From an uncultured Bacteroidota bacterium (GTDB lineage: Bacteria > Bacteroidota > Bacteroidia > Flavobacteriales > Flavobacteriaceae), in contig CAIMBK010000115.1 in the NCBI GenBank assembly GCA_903839195.1, positions 1 through 48,521 on the forward strand: a stretch of DNA of 48,521 bases, read 5' to 3'. The notes under the pieces are model-generated. The model saw only the letters and a program-made list of their open reading frames with translations. It searched no databases and was not told the origin of the DNA. Every line of letters starts with the position of its first letter. The first letter of the stretch is position 1. Both the position numbers and the translations under genes were made by a program. Positions 25,495 through 33,596 of the stretch are shown one piece after another.

Positions 25495-26106
25495 ATGAAT
25501 GATGAAATACAACATATCATTTCAAGAGAGAGCCAAAATGGGGATGGAATTGTTATCAAAACAATTACCAATTTCCTTGCAAGATGCCAAGAAGCAAGTG
25601 GAATGGCTAAAACAGATAAGCACTTCAAAGAAAAAGAAACAAAGAATTTAATTAACTTTATAGAAGCAGAGAAACTTTGGTATTCTTCAATCAACATTAA
25701 TGATTATATTGCGGAAGGTGCTGAACAGAAGGTTTACATTAAAAATGATAATAGTGTTTTAAAACTTAATGATGCTATTTATTATCTTTCTTGGATAGAT
25801 TATTTTCAAAATTTACTACTTCATAATTATTATTTTCCTGACACTTCCTATGATTTATTAGGTTTTTATCTACATGATAAAATAGTATATGCTGTTGTAA
25901 AACAACCTTTTGTAAAAGCAACTGAAAAAACAGATTTAGATTTAGTTAAACTTTTTTTAACCAATAATGGATTTCAAAATACTAGAAATAATGATTATTT
26001 TAATCCAAAATTAGGATTGATTTTAGAAGATTTACATGATGAAAATGTACTGACTCAAAATGGAATACTCTATTTTATAGACACCGTTTTTTATATTACA
26101 GATTAA
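25495..26106 (+). CDS. Stand-alone kinase-like protein of the polyvalent-protein type (Kinase-PolyVal-like)
   Basis: 203 residues. The pattern matches my recollection of the Ser/Thr/Tyr kinase-like domain first described inside phage and conjugative-element polyvalent proteins. Visible elements are a glycine-loop-like EGAEQKVY (residues 74-81), a candidate ATP lysine Lys90 in SVLKLN, a catalytic-loop-like LEDLHDENV (177-185, with Asp179, His181 and Asn184), and a metal-binding-like Asp196 in FIDTVF. The domain spans nearly the whole protein; residues 1-65 are helical and of unknown role. The gene is AT-richer than serC and serA, which it separates, and it carries its own promoter, both signs of insertion. 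A second ORF overlaps its first 50 codons, so the start is not certain: Met37 (25603) is an alternative. Activity and target are unknown. Confidence 0.65.
   Translation: MNDEIQHIISRESQNGDGIVIKTITNFLARCQEASGMAKTDKHFKEKETKNLINFIEAEKLWYSSININDYIAEGAEQKVYIKNDNSVLKLNDAIYYLSWIDYFQNLLLHNYYFPDTSYDLLGFYLHDKIVYAVVKQPFVKATEKTDLDLVKLFLTNNGFQNTRNNDYFNPKLGLILEDLHDENVLTQNGILYFIDTVFYITD
25499..25651 (+). CDS. Overlapping small ORF, possible 50-residue protein
   Basis: It opens four bases after the kinase-like start in another frame and reads MMKYNISFQERAKMGMELLS, continuing through PISLQDAKKQVEWLKQI to a basic end KKKKQRI. It looks like a small helical protein rather than a random frame, but third-position base use slightly favours the other frame. 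Either this is an upstream partner with the kinase starting at 25603, or it is a chance overlap. I recognise no family. Confidence 0.25.
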   Translation: MMKYNISFQERAKMGMELLSKQLPISLQDAKKQVEWLKQISTSKKKKQRI

Positions 26107-26197
26107 ATGGAAACCTATATATTTAGAAAACGAAAAAGCTTGAAACAAATAGTAAGAATAGCTTAATATAAATAATAATCTGAGGTTTCGGTTTTTA

Positions 26198-26216
26198 CGT
26201 TCCTCACAATGACTAT
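26198..26216. repeat. Dispersed repeat of the CATTGCGAGGAACG type, copy 2
   Basis: CGTTCCTCACAATGACTAT differs from 21430-21448 at one base. It ends three bases before the serA start codon, so the serA leader is partly made of this element. Confidence 0.6.
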
Positions 26217-26219
26217 AAA

Positions 26220-27179
26220 ATGAAAGTATTAGCAAACGACGGGATTTCTAAAAGTGGTATTTTAGCCCTTGAAAAAGGTGGTTTTGAAGTAATTACAACC
26301 AAAGTGGCTCAAGAACAAGTAGCCAATTATATTAATGCTAATAATGTTAGCGTGGTTTTGGTGCGAAGTGCAACAAAAATCAGAAAAGACATTATTGACG
26401 CTTGTCCAGGATTGAAAGTAATTGGTCGTGGCGGTGTTGGAATGGATAATATTGATGTGGATTATGCTCGTGCAAACGGAAAACACGTAATAAACACGCC
26501 CGCTTCTTCTTCGGAATCGGTGGCGGAATTGGTTTTTGCGCATTTGTTTTCGGGTGTTCGGTTTCTTCATGATGCCAACAGAAACATGCCTTTGGAAGGC
26601 GATTCAAATTTTGAAGGTTTGAAAAAAGCCTACGCAAATGGTGTTGAACTTAGAGGAAAAACCATCGGAATTATCGGCTTTGGTCGAATTGGACAAGCGG
26701 TGGCAAAAATGGCTCTTGGACTGGGAATGAAAGTAATTGCTGCCGATAAATTTGTAGGAAAAGCGGAAATAAAAGTTGATTTTTATAACGGACAATTCAT
26801 CAATGTTGACATTATTACAGAACCAATAGAAGACGTGTTCAAGCATTCTGATTTTATTACGCTTCACGTTCCAGCGCAAGATGGATATGTAATTGGAAAA
26901 GAAGAATTTAGCGCTTTGAAAGACGGAGTTGGAATTGTCAATTGTGCCCGTGGTGGTGTGATTGATGAAGTGGCTTTAATTGCGGCTTTGGACAGCGGAA
27001 AAGTATTATTTGCTGGTTTGGATGTTTTTGAAAACGAACCCACTCCAGAAGTTCAAATCTTGATGCACCAAAAAATTTCATTGACACCACATATTGGTGC
27101 GGCAACATTAGAAGCACAAGACCGAATTGGAACCGAACTTGCTGAACAAATTTTCAGTTTATTGAAATTAGAAAAATAA
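26220..27179 (+). CDS. serA: D-3-phosphoglycerate dehydrogenase, short form
   Basis: 319 residues. It oxidises 3-phosphoglycerate to 3-phosphohydroxypyruvate, the first step of serine synthesis and the supplier of the SerC substrate. It is a D-isomer-specific 2-hydroxyacid dehydrogenase. The NAD-binding motif is IGFGRIGQAVAK, the active-site Arg block is NCARGGVIDE, and the Glu/His pair lies in DVFENEP and LTPHIGAATLEAQ. There is no C-terminal ACT or intervening domain, so serine feedback through ACT is not expected. GRGGVGMDNIDV is the family signature near residue 75. Confidence 0.93.
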   Translation: MKVLANDGISKSGILALEKGGFEVITTKVAQEQVANYINANNVSVVLVRSATKIRKDIIDACPGLKVIGRGGVGMDNIDVDYARANGKHVINTPASSSESVAELVFAHLFSGVRFLHDANRNMPLEGDSNFEGLKKAYANGVELRGKTIGIIGFGRIGQAVAKMALGLGMKVIAADKFVGKAEIKVDFYNGQFINVDIITEPIEDVFKHSDFITLHVPAQDGYVIGKEEFSALKDGVGIVNCARGGVIDEVALIAALDSGKVLFAGLDVFENEPTPEVQILMHQKISLTPHIGAATLEAQDRIGTELAEQIFSLLKLEK

Positions 27180-27200
27180 CATTTTTTCACCCAAAATAAG

Positions 27201-27235
27201 AAAAGCCATTCGCAAATTGTGAGTGGCTTTTTTGG
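27201..27235 (+). terminator. Terminator after serA
   Basis: AAGCCATTCGCA pairs with TGTGAGTGGCTT (two wobbles) around a short loop, followed by TTTTTT. Confidence 0.8.
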
Positions 27236-27277
27236 TTTCAAAGAGTATTAAAAAGGAATTTGTTTTTATTAATTCAT

Positions 27278-27285
27278 TACATTTG
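27278..27285 (+). promoter_or_regulatory. -7 promoter element (TACATTTG) of the small membrane protein gene
   Basis: TACATTTG fits TAnnTTTG and lies 17 bases before the ATG at 27303. A TTTG at 27259-27262 may be the -33 element, with short spacing. Confidence 0.5.
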
Positions 27286-27302
27286 TAAAACAAGATTTCG
27301 CT

Positions 27303-27605
27303 ATGGCAGGATTTAAACAACGTTGGGGAATTACGAACAATTTTCAATTGCTATTGATTATTGTAGTTTTTGCTATAAACGGCTCTTTATCTGCCAGAAT
27401 CTCAACTTTTTTGATGTTTTTTTTAGGTATAAATAATGAAAATACGCATTGGGTTTTTTATTATTTGGCGCTAATTATTCTCGTGCTGCCTATTTATCCA
27501 TTTCTATTAATGGGATTTGGATATTTGTTCGGACAATCCAAATTTTTCTTTCCGTTTAGCAAAAAAATGCTAAAATCCATGGGGTTAGGATTTCTATTTA
27601 AATAA
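27303..27605 (+). CDS. Small membrane protein, DUF6787-like
   Basis: 100 residues with two hydrophobic segments, at about 15-40 and 50-75, which fits two membrane helices. Both ends are basic (MAGFKQRWG at the start, KKMLKSMGLGFLFK at the end). The pattern KQRWGI..NFQLLLIIVVFAINGSLS resembles a family of uncharacterised Bacteroidota membrane proteins. No function is known. It stands alone, convergent with msrA. Confidence 0.75.
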   Translation: MAGFKQRWGITNNFQLLLIIVVFAINGSLSARISTFLMFFLGINNENTHWVFYYLALIILVLPIYPFLLMGFGYLFGQSKFFFPFSKKMLKSMGLGFLFK

Positions 27606-27637
27606 AAAAACTACCCAATCGAGGCGTTAATTAATGT

Positions 27638-28285
27638 TTATTTCTTGAGTTTATTTTTGAATAAATGTTTCACTTTTTCGACCTTAGGCGTAATCACATA
27701 ACTACAATATCCCTGCGATTTATTTTGGTTGTAATAGTTTTGATGGTATTCTTCGGCTTCATAAAACTTGGAAGCTGCTGAAATTTTAGTGACAATTTTT
27801 CCTTCAAAAGTATGTTCCTTGGTCATTAACGCGATGTAAGCTTCCGAAAGTTGCTTTTGCGCTTCGTTGTGATAGAAAATCTCGCTGCGGTATTGGGTTC
27901 CGAAATCATTTCCCTGACGGTTTAATGTCGTTGGATCATGAGTGGCAAAAAACACTTCTAACAATTCGCCGAAAGAAATAATTTTTGGATCAAATGTAAT
28001 TTGAATGGCTTCAGCATGACCGGTATCGCCGTTACAAATTTCTTTGTAGGTTGGATTCGTAGTTTTGCCGCCAATATAACCCGAAACGACACTTTTTACG
28101 CCTTCTAATTCTAAGAAAACCGCTTCCGTACACCAAAAACAACCTCCTGCAAACGTGGCAATTTCTATTTCTTTTTGAGTTTCCATAGGGATATTTTTAT
28201 TTAATTTAGGCAAAACAACTTCCTTTTCTTTTGATTGGCACGACCAAGTTAGTAATACCAAAAACAACGCAAGTGCTTTTTTCAT
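27638..28285 (-). CDS. msrA: Peptide methionine sulfoxide reductase A, lipoprotein form
   Basis: 215 residues from the ATG at 28285. The longer frame up to 28456 has no signal-peptide logic and overlaps lolD, so it is rejected. MsrA reduces methionine-S-sulfoxide in damaged proteins. The catalytic Cys49 lies in GGCFWCTE. HAEAIQITFDP and GTQYRSEIFYH are the substrate-binding blocks. The N-terminus MKKALALFLVLLTWSC has Cys16 in a lipobox, so the enzyme should be membrane-anchored and periplasmic. It is divergent from lolD, 146 bases apart. Confidence 0.95.
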   Translation of the reverse strand: MKKALALFLVLLTWSCQSKEKEVVLPKLNKNIPMETQKEIEIATFAGGCFWCTEAVFLELEGVKSVVSGYIGGKTTNPTYKEICNGDTGHAEAIQITFDPKIISFGELLEVFFATHDPTTLNRQGNDFGTQYRSEIFYHNEAQKQLSEAYIALMTKEHTFEGKIVTKISAASKFYEAEEYHQNYYNQNKSQGYCSYVITPKVEKVKHLFKNKLKK

Positions 28286-28430
28286 AATACACAATTTAAA
28301 ATCCAAATTTATTGATAATTGACTTACGAAACGGCGCCTTAACGAAACTTTATTAGTTGTTTTAGAAAGTTTCCCGAGCTTCCATTTCATATTCGTCAAA
28401 ATCTTTGTTTCTTTGTGAAAATTGTTGTCC

Positions 28431-29096
28431 ATGATTACTGCCAAAAACATCCACAAATACTACGACCAACTCCACGTTTTGAAAGGAGTGGATTTGCATA
28501 TACAAAAAGGTGAAATTGTTTCCATCGTGGGCGCTTCGGGTGCTGGGAAAACTACTTTGTTGCAAATCTTAGGCACTTTGGATCGGCCAACAACTGGTCA
28601 AGGGGAAACTATTTTGACTTTGAATAATGAAGATATTCTAACCATGAATGACAAATCATTATCCAAATTCAGAAACCTCAACCTCGGATTTATTTTTCAG
28701 TTTCACCAATTATTGCCTGAGTTTACAGCCTTAGAAAATGTGTGTATTCCTGCATTTATTGCCAATAAACCCAAAGCAGAAACCGAAATAGAAGCCAAAA
28801 AACTATTGGATTATCTGGGACTTTCGCATCGGATTCATCACAAACCGAATGAACTTTCTGGGGGCGAACAACAACGTGTGGCGGTGGCAAGAGCTTTAAT
28901 AAACAAACCGGCCATTATTTTTGCCGACGAACCTTCGGGAAATCTTGATACTGCTTCGGCAGAAAACCTGCACCAATTGTTTTTCAAACTTCGGGATGAA
29001 ATGGGACAAACCTTTGTAATTGTTACCCATAACGAAGAGTTAGCCAATATGGCCGATAGAAAACTAATTATGATTGATGGGCAAATTAGTAACTAG
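28431..29096 (+). CDS. lolD: ABC transporter ATP-binding protein, LolD type
   Basis: 221 residues from the ATG at 28431; the TTG at 28422 is less likely. LolD powers release of lipoproteins from the inner membrane by the LolCDE complex. Walker A is GASGAGKTT (near 34-42), the Q-loop is in [12 protein letters not shown], the ABC signature is [15 protein letters not shown], and Walker B is [12 protein letters not shown], with the switch His in [22 protein letters not shown] is characteristic of the LolD/MacB subgroup. The permease gene is not adjacent, as often in this phylum. The TIGR02757 gene follows after 33 bases. Confidence 0.9.
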   Translation: MITAKNIHKYYDQLHVLKGVDLHIQKGEIVSIVGASGAGKTTLLQILGTLDRPTTGQGETILTLNNEDILTMNDKSLSKFRNLNLGFIFQFHQLLPEFTALENVCIPAFIANKPKAETEIEAKKLLDYLGLSHRIHHKPNELSGGEQQRVAVARALINKPAIIFADEPSGNLDTASAENLHQLFFKLRDEMGQTFVIVTHNEELANMADRKLIMIDGQISN

Positions 29097-29129
29097 CTTT
29101 CCGCTTTTATTTTAAAACTAAACCATCCA

Positions 29130-29894
29130 ATGACGCCCGACGAACTGAAATTCTTTCTTGACGAAAAAGTCATTCAATACAACCAACCCTATTTTATAGA
29201 AAGCGATCCTATTCAGATTCCGCATTTGTTTTCGCTGAAAGAAGATATCGAAATCGCGGGTTTTTTGAGTGCCACAATTGCTTGGGGGAACCGCAAAATG
29301 ATCATTACAAACGGGAATCGCATGATGGATTTAATGGGAAATGCGCCCTACGATTTTGTGATGTCGCACCGAGAAAACCAGCTTGAAAAAACCAATGATT
29401 TTGTGCACCGAACGTTCAACGGAACCGATTTCAAAACCTTTATTCTGGCGCTAAAACACATTTACAACCACCACCAAGGACTCGAAGCTGTGTTTGCCAA
29501 AAACCAAACGCCCGATTCCATGCAACCCAGCATTTCTGAGTTTAAGAAACTGTTTTTTGAAGCGCCCCATTTGCCTCGAACCCAGAAACACATTTCCGAC
29601 CCTCTAAATAATTCGGCGGCCAAACGCCTAAACATGTACCTCCGTTGGATGTGCCGACAGGACAAAACGGGTGTCGATTTGGGGATTTGGAAAAGCATTT
29701 CACCCGCCAAATTATCCTGTCCTTTGGATGTGCATTCGGGTAATGTGGCCCGAAAACTTGGCCTTCTAACCCGCTCCCAAAACGATGGAAAAGCCCTTGC
29801 CGAATTGGACGCTCAATTGCGTAACCTGGATCCAAAAGACCCTGTAAAATATGATTTCGCTTTGTTTGGACTTGGGGTTTTTGAGGGATTTTAG
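29130..29894 (+). CDS. TIGR02757 (DUF2400) family protein
   Basis: 254 residues. The family signatures are visible: EDIEIAGFLSATIAWGNRKMI near residue 40, KRLNMYLRWMCRQDKTGVDLG near 168, and PLDVHSGNVARKLGLL near 200. The last half, with its Leu-rich helices and DLG...PLD block, suggests a fold related to HhH DNA glycosylases, but I cannot confirm catalytic residues. No experimentally proven function is known to me. It is probably co-transcribed with lolD. Confidence 0.88.
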   Translation: MTPDELKFFLDEKVIQYNQPYFIESDPIQIPHLFSLKEDIEIAGFLSATIAWGNRKMIITNGNRMMDLMGNAPYDFVMSHRENQLEKTNDFVHRTFNGTDFKTFILALKHIYNHHQGLEAVFAKNQTPDSMQPSISEFKKLFFEAPHLPRTQKHISDPLNNSAAKRLNMYLRWMCRQDKTGVDLGIWKSISPAKLSCPLDVHSGNVARKLGLLTRSQNDGKALAELDAQLRNLDPKDPVKYDFALFGLGVFEGF

Positions 29895-30001
29895 TTTATA
29901 ATATTTATTGAACAACCTCAACATTTTAATCTTTTTCGTTCCAAAAGTAACAACGCAACTGCGGTTTTGATATATTTGTTATTATTTTCAATAGTAACAT
30001 C

Positions 30002-32692
30002 ATGAAAAAACTCTTTACCCTATTAGCATTTGTTATTACCATAACAACATCTGCCCAAGCCCCACAAGGCTTCAATTATCAAGCAACGGTTCGAAATAGT
30101 GCTGGGGCTTTGATAATAAACCAGAATGTAAATTTCAGGTTTAATATTATGTTGAACTCACAAACGAGTATGCCCGTTTTTAGTGAAACCCATATGGCTC
30201 CCACTGATGATTTGGGTCAAGTAAATTTAGTTATTGGAACGGGAACGGCCACCACAGGTAGTTTCACAACCATTAATTGGGGAACAGGTAATTACTATTT
30301 AGGTATTGAATTAAATACAGGCTCAGGTTATGTAGCCATGGGAACCACGCAATTGTTGAGCGTTCCTTATGCGTTGTATGCGAATAGTTCGGGAAATGCA
30401 CAAGCGCCTACGCCTGATTTAGCGACTGTTTTGGCGGTTAATAACGGAGCCAATAATTTACAAATAAAGAATTTGGCTGACCCAACAGAAGCTCAGGATG
30501 CTGTTACAAAAAACTATGTTGATACAGAAATAGCAAATATTCAATTCTCGAACCCAGGTAAAATTTCTATTTATTTAACAGGTAACATTACGGATGCCGA
30601 AGCTGCTACAAAAATAGCCGCGGAACTAGGCACTAGTACCGAAAATATTTATATAAAAAATACCACTCAATTAACCACTGTAGATTTGAGTTCTTTGGTA
30701 ACAGCAGCTAGTATTAAGATATTAGCCAATACCGCGTTAACCAATGTTAATTTTAATAGTTTAACAACCGTTTTTGAACAATTAAATGTTTCTGATAATC
30801 CATTATTAAATTTTACAACTCCTTTGCTAAAAGACTGTTTTTATTTAATTGTAACTAATATTTACTCTTTAAACCTATCAGGTTTGTTATACTCTAATAA
30901 ATCATCTTTTTCTAAAATTACAAATTTTACGCCACCATCAAATCTAATTAGTTGTAATGAATTATATATTTCTAATATTAATAATTTAAGCCTACTAAAT
31001 TTTCCTTCCCTAGTTACAGGATATGTATTTATTTCATCAAATATTAACTTAAGCTCAATTATTTTACCTGTGCTTTCTGATGGAGGTGTAAATATTAGTC
31101 AAAATTCTGATTTAAACTCAATTGCTTTTCCTTTGCTTACTGGCAATGTTGTGTCTATTAGTAACAATCCTTTATTAACATCAATAGTTTTACCTATGTT
31201 TTCAAGTGGCATTATTTCTATTGTAAGTAATCCTTTATTGACCTCAATATCCATACCAGCACTAGCTACAAATAATGATGCTATTTTTAATTTATCTAAT
31301 AATGCACTAACATCGTCCATTATTAATACGGTTTTACATCAAATGCTAACCGTATCGCCAACAGTTGCTAAAAATATTCAACTGAATGGGCAAAACCCAC
31401 CAGCACCTCCAACAGGACAAGGTATTATTGATAAACAAACTTTAATAAATGCGGGTAACAATGTTACTACAGATGGTGGGCTTCCAACGATAGTAACAAA
31501 TGAAATTACTTCGATAACTTCGACGAGCGCTTCAAGCGGAGGAAATGTTACAAATGATGGTAGCGGATCGATTACATCTAGAGGTGTGGTTTGGAGTTTA
31601 ACAAATGTTACCCCCGTTGAATTTAGTTATATTGGAACAACCTCAGATGGTAATGGTGTAGGGATATTTTCTAGTAATTTAGTTGGTTTAACACCCTTAA
31701 CCACTTACTATGTTAAAGCTTTTGCAACTAATGAATTTGGAACAACATATGGTCAAGTGGAAGTGTTTACAACCTCACCTACTTTACCTACTTTGACAAC
31801 AAGACCAGTAACATCCATTACAACAACCACTGCTGTTTCAGGAGGACAACAAATAAATGATGGAGGAGCTACAATAATGGAAAAAGGAATTTGTTGGAGT
31901 ACCAATACTAATCCTACAATCTCTTTATCTACTAAAACAACTAATGGAACTGATAGCACTGGGTTTATAAGTTCGATTTCAGGACTTACAGCAAATTCAA
32001 CTTATTATGTAAGAGCATATGCCACGAGTAGTGTTGGAACAGCTTATGGTCAAGAAGTTATTTTTATTGCACAAGCTCCAGCCTCTTTACCTAATGTTAG
32101 TATTGGCTCACTAATCTGGTCCAACACTAATCTTGATGTTACTACTTATAGAGATGGCACACCAATTCCACAAGTAACGGACCCAACACAATGGGCAAAC
32201 TTAACCTCAGGTGCTTGGTGCTATTACAACAATGATGCAGCAAATGGAGCTGTTTATGGTAAATTGTACAATTGGTATGCAGTAGCAGGAATATATGATG
32301 CAGTTTCATTAACAAATGCCTCATTAAGAAAACAATTTGCCCCAACAGGTTGGCACGTGCCTTCAGATAATGATTGGTATTCTTTGACTAATTTTTTGTT
32401 AGGAGAGCAAGTTGCAGGAGGTAAAATGAAAGAAACTGGCACAACGCATTGGCAGTTTCCAAATACAGCGGCAACTAATTTAAGTGGTTTTAATGGACTT
32501 CCAGGAGGAGTTAGGCAATTTACTGGGGCGTTTGGATATATTAATATAAATGGATATTGGTGGAGTACACAGGATACCGATCCAAATGGTTCATTGGCAT
32601 GGAATCGCAATTTGAATTATAATTCTGAAATAGCTTTTAGAAATTATGTTTCAAAGAGTGAAGGTCACTCAGTCCGCCTAGTAAAAGATTAA
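30002..32692 (+). CDS. Large secreted multidomain protein with FN3-like repeats and C-terminal FISUMP domain
   Basis: 896 residues with a signal peptide (cleavage near SA-QAPQGFNYQ). Residues 20-135 are a beta domain that is common at the N-terminus of Bacteroidota surface proteins (FNYQATVRNSAG ... SVPYALYA). A tail-fibre-like helix, DAVTKNYVDTEIANIQ, sits near 165-180. Residues of about 185-455 are a repetitive Leu/Ile/Asn-rich region (NNPLLTSI, NISQNSDLNSI), like receptor-L or leucine-rich solenoids. Two repeats of the type GG.VT.DGG..I..RG..WS...TYYVRAYATN lie at about 496-591 and 593-695. A FISUMP domain fills 699-894. No T9SS sorting tail follows: the protein ends LVKD directly after the domain. 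Adhesion or ligand binding is the likely role (inference). It is monocistronic with its own terminator. Confidence 0.82.
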   Translation: MKKLFTLLAFVITITTSAQAPQGFNYQATVRNSAGALIINQNVNFRFNIMLNSQTSMPVFSETHMAPTDDLGQVNLVIGTGTATTGSFTTINWGTGNYYLGIELNTGSGYVAMGTTQLLSVPYALYANSSGNAQAPTPDLATVLAVNNGANNLQIKNLADPTEAQDAVTKNYVDTEIANIQFSNPGKISIYLTGNITDAEAATKIAAELGTSTENIYIKNTTQLTTVDLSSLVTAASIKILANTALTNVNFNSLTTVFEQLNVSDNPLLNFTTPLLKDCFYLIVTNIYSLNLSGLLYSNKSSFSKITNFTPPSNLISCNELYISNINNLSLLNFPSLVTGYVFISSNINLSSIILPVLSDGGVNISQNSDLNSIAFPLLTGNVVSISNNPLLTSIVLPMFSSGIISIVSNPLLTSISIPALATNNDAIFNLSNNALTSSIINTVLHQMLTVSPTVAKNIQLNGQNPPAPPTGQGIIDKQTLINAGNNVTTDGGLPTIVTNEITSITSTSASSGGNVTNDGSGSITSRGVVWSLTNVTPVEFSYIGTTSDGNGVGIFSSNLVGLTPLTTYYVKAFATNEFGTTYGQVEVFTTSPTLPTLTTRPVTSITTTTAVSGGQQINDGGATIMEKGICWSTNTNPTISLSTKTTNGTDSTGFISSISGLTANSTYYVRAYATSSVGTAYGQEVIFIAQAPASLPNVSIGSLIWSNTNLDVTTYRDGTPIPQVTDPTQWANLTSGAWCYYNNDAANGAVYGKLYNWYAVAGIYDAVSLTNASLRKQFAPTGWHVPSDNDWYSLTNFLLGEQVAGGKMKETGTTHWQFPNTAATNLSGFNGLPGGVRQFTGAFGYININGYWWSTQDTDPNGSLAWNRNLNYNSEIAFRNYVSKSEGHSVRLVKD

Positions 32693-32721
32693 TCCCTCTT
32701 TTGTCTTTTATAACTTAAAAC

Positions 32722-32752
32722 AAAACTACATCAGCAATGGTGTAGTTTTTTG
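32722..32752 (+). terminator. Terminator after the 896-residue protein gene
   Basis: AAAACTACATC pairs with GGTGTAGTTTT (one wobble) around a six-base loop, then more T. Confidence 0.85.
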
Positions 32753-32804
32753 TTTAAATGACAATCTAAAATCCTGCTTGTGGAAACCATAAATTCATAT
32801 TTAA

Positions 32805-32900
32805 GGTAAATAACGGGGTAAACCACGTCTTTAAGTGCGTTAACGGGGTTATACAACGGGGTAAATGGGGTTCCGAACGTGGTCAACCACGTTATTTGCC
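32805..32900. repeat. Long interrupted inverted repeat in the intergenic region
   Basis: GGTAAATAACG at 32805-32815 faces CGTTATTTGCC at 32890-32900 (10 of 11 pair). A perfect internal palindrome, AACGTGGT-CA-ACCACGTT, lies at 32876-32893, and AACCACGT at 32821-32828 can pair with ACGTGGT too. GGGGT motifs recur five times between. The 454-base gap from 32693 to 33146 otherwise holds the terminator at its left and the MarR operator and promoter at its right. I see no gene there. Confidence 0.7.
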
Positions 32901-33091
32901 AAATAAAAGCGCTTTTCTACAAATCCAATCGGTAAAAGGATGCAACAAGTGTGCATTGCATTAACCAAAAACCAATCTATTTTTTATTCCTCGCAATCCA
33001 GACAAACTTGCTTTGGGTTTTAATCCCTATTGTAATTTATAGCGCGTCCTTTACTATATATATCAGAAAAACTTTAACAAAAAAATAAACC

Positions 33092-33117
33092 AATTTAGTA
33101 TGCGTGCATAGTAAATT
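33092..33117. promoter_or_regulatory. Palindromic operator upstream of the marR-fad operon
   Basis: Two 12-base arms (AATTTAGTATGC and GCATAGTAAATT) around the dinucleotide GT, with one mismatched pair (33098/33111). The palindrome ends four bases before the -7 element and covers the -33 region, so a bound dimer would block RNA polymerase. The size and symmetry suit a MarR-family dimer, which points to autoregulation by the next gene (inference). Confidence 0.65.
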
Positions 33118-33121
33118 TCGC

Positions 33122-33129
33122 TATATTTG
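33122..33129 (+). promoter_or_regulatory. -7 promoter element (TATATTTG) of the marR-fad operon
   Basis: Perfect TAnnTTTG, 17 bases before the marR ATG and directly after the palindrome. It is the only good promoter element that I find ahead of fadN, so it probably drives the operon. Confidence 0.65.
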
Positions 33130-33146
33130 AATTCGAAACAGTAGTT

Positions 33147-33596
33147 ATGAAAGAAAAAACAATAGATTATATACTACGTGCCACTTGGCAAGCCGTAGCA
33201 AGAATGTATAACGAAGAGGCTTCCAAATATGGTGGTTCGATGGCAATTGGTTTCACATTACTCAGCATCGACAAAGAAAAAGGGACCCCTTCGACTGCTT
33301 TGGGACCCAAAATGGGAATGGAATCGTCCAGCCTAACCCGAACCCTAAAATCGCTCGAGGAAAAAGGAATGATTTATAGAAAACCCAATCCTGAGGATGG
33401 TCGAGGCGTTTTGATTTTCCTGACCGAAGCCGGAAAAGAAAGAAGGGATTTGTCCAAAAAATCGGTAATCGAATTCAACGAAGCCATCAAAAAACAAGTT
33501 TCCCCCGAAAAATTAGCCCATTTTATGGAAGTGGCCGATACGATAAACGAATTGATTCAAGAAAAAAACATATTCAAACCAACAGAATTAAAGTAA
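33147..33596 (+). CDS. MarR-family transcriptional regulator of the fad operon
   Basis: 149 residues, typical length. The winged helix-turn-helix lies at about 40-105 (TALGPKMGMESSSLTRTLKSLEEKGMIYRKPNPEDGRG is the recognition helix plus wing; the Asp-x-Arg pair of the wing is DGR). Dimerisation helices fill both ends. The stop codon is directly followed by the fadN ATG (TAA then ATG at 33597), so the two are co-translated. MarR-type repressors often sense acyl-CoA or aromatic acids; here a fatty acyl-CoA ligand is a reasonable guess, not shown. Confidence 0.9.
   Translation: MKEKTIDYILRATWQAVARMYNEEASKYGGSMAIGFTLLSIDKEKGTPSTALGPKMGMESSSLTRTLKSLEEKGMIYRKPNPEDGRGVLIFLTEAGKERRDLSKKSVIEFNEAIKKQVSPEKLAHFMEVADTINELIQEKNIFKPTELK

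Noticed and set aside
26107..26166. A 19-codon ORF (METYIFRKRKSLKQIVRIA) directly after the kinase-like gene
   Set aside because: Too short, no conserved features, and no evidence of translation signals. The AT-rich leader of serA explains the open frame.
28286..28456. Longer msrA start at 28456
   Set aside because: It would bury the lipoprotein signal peptide inside the protein and overlap the divergent lolD start.
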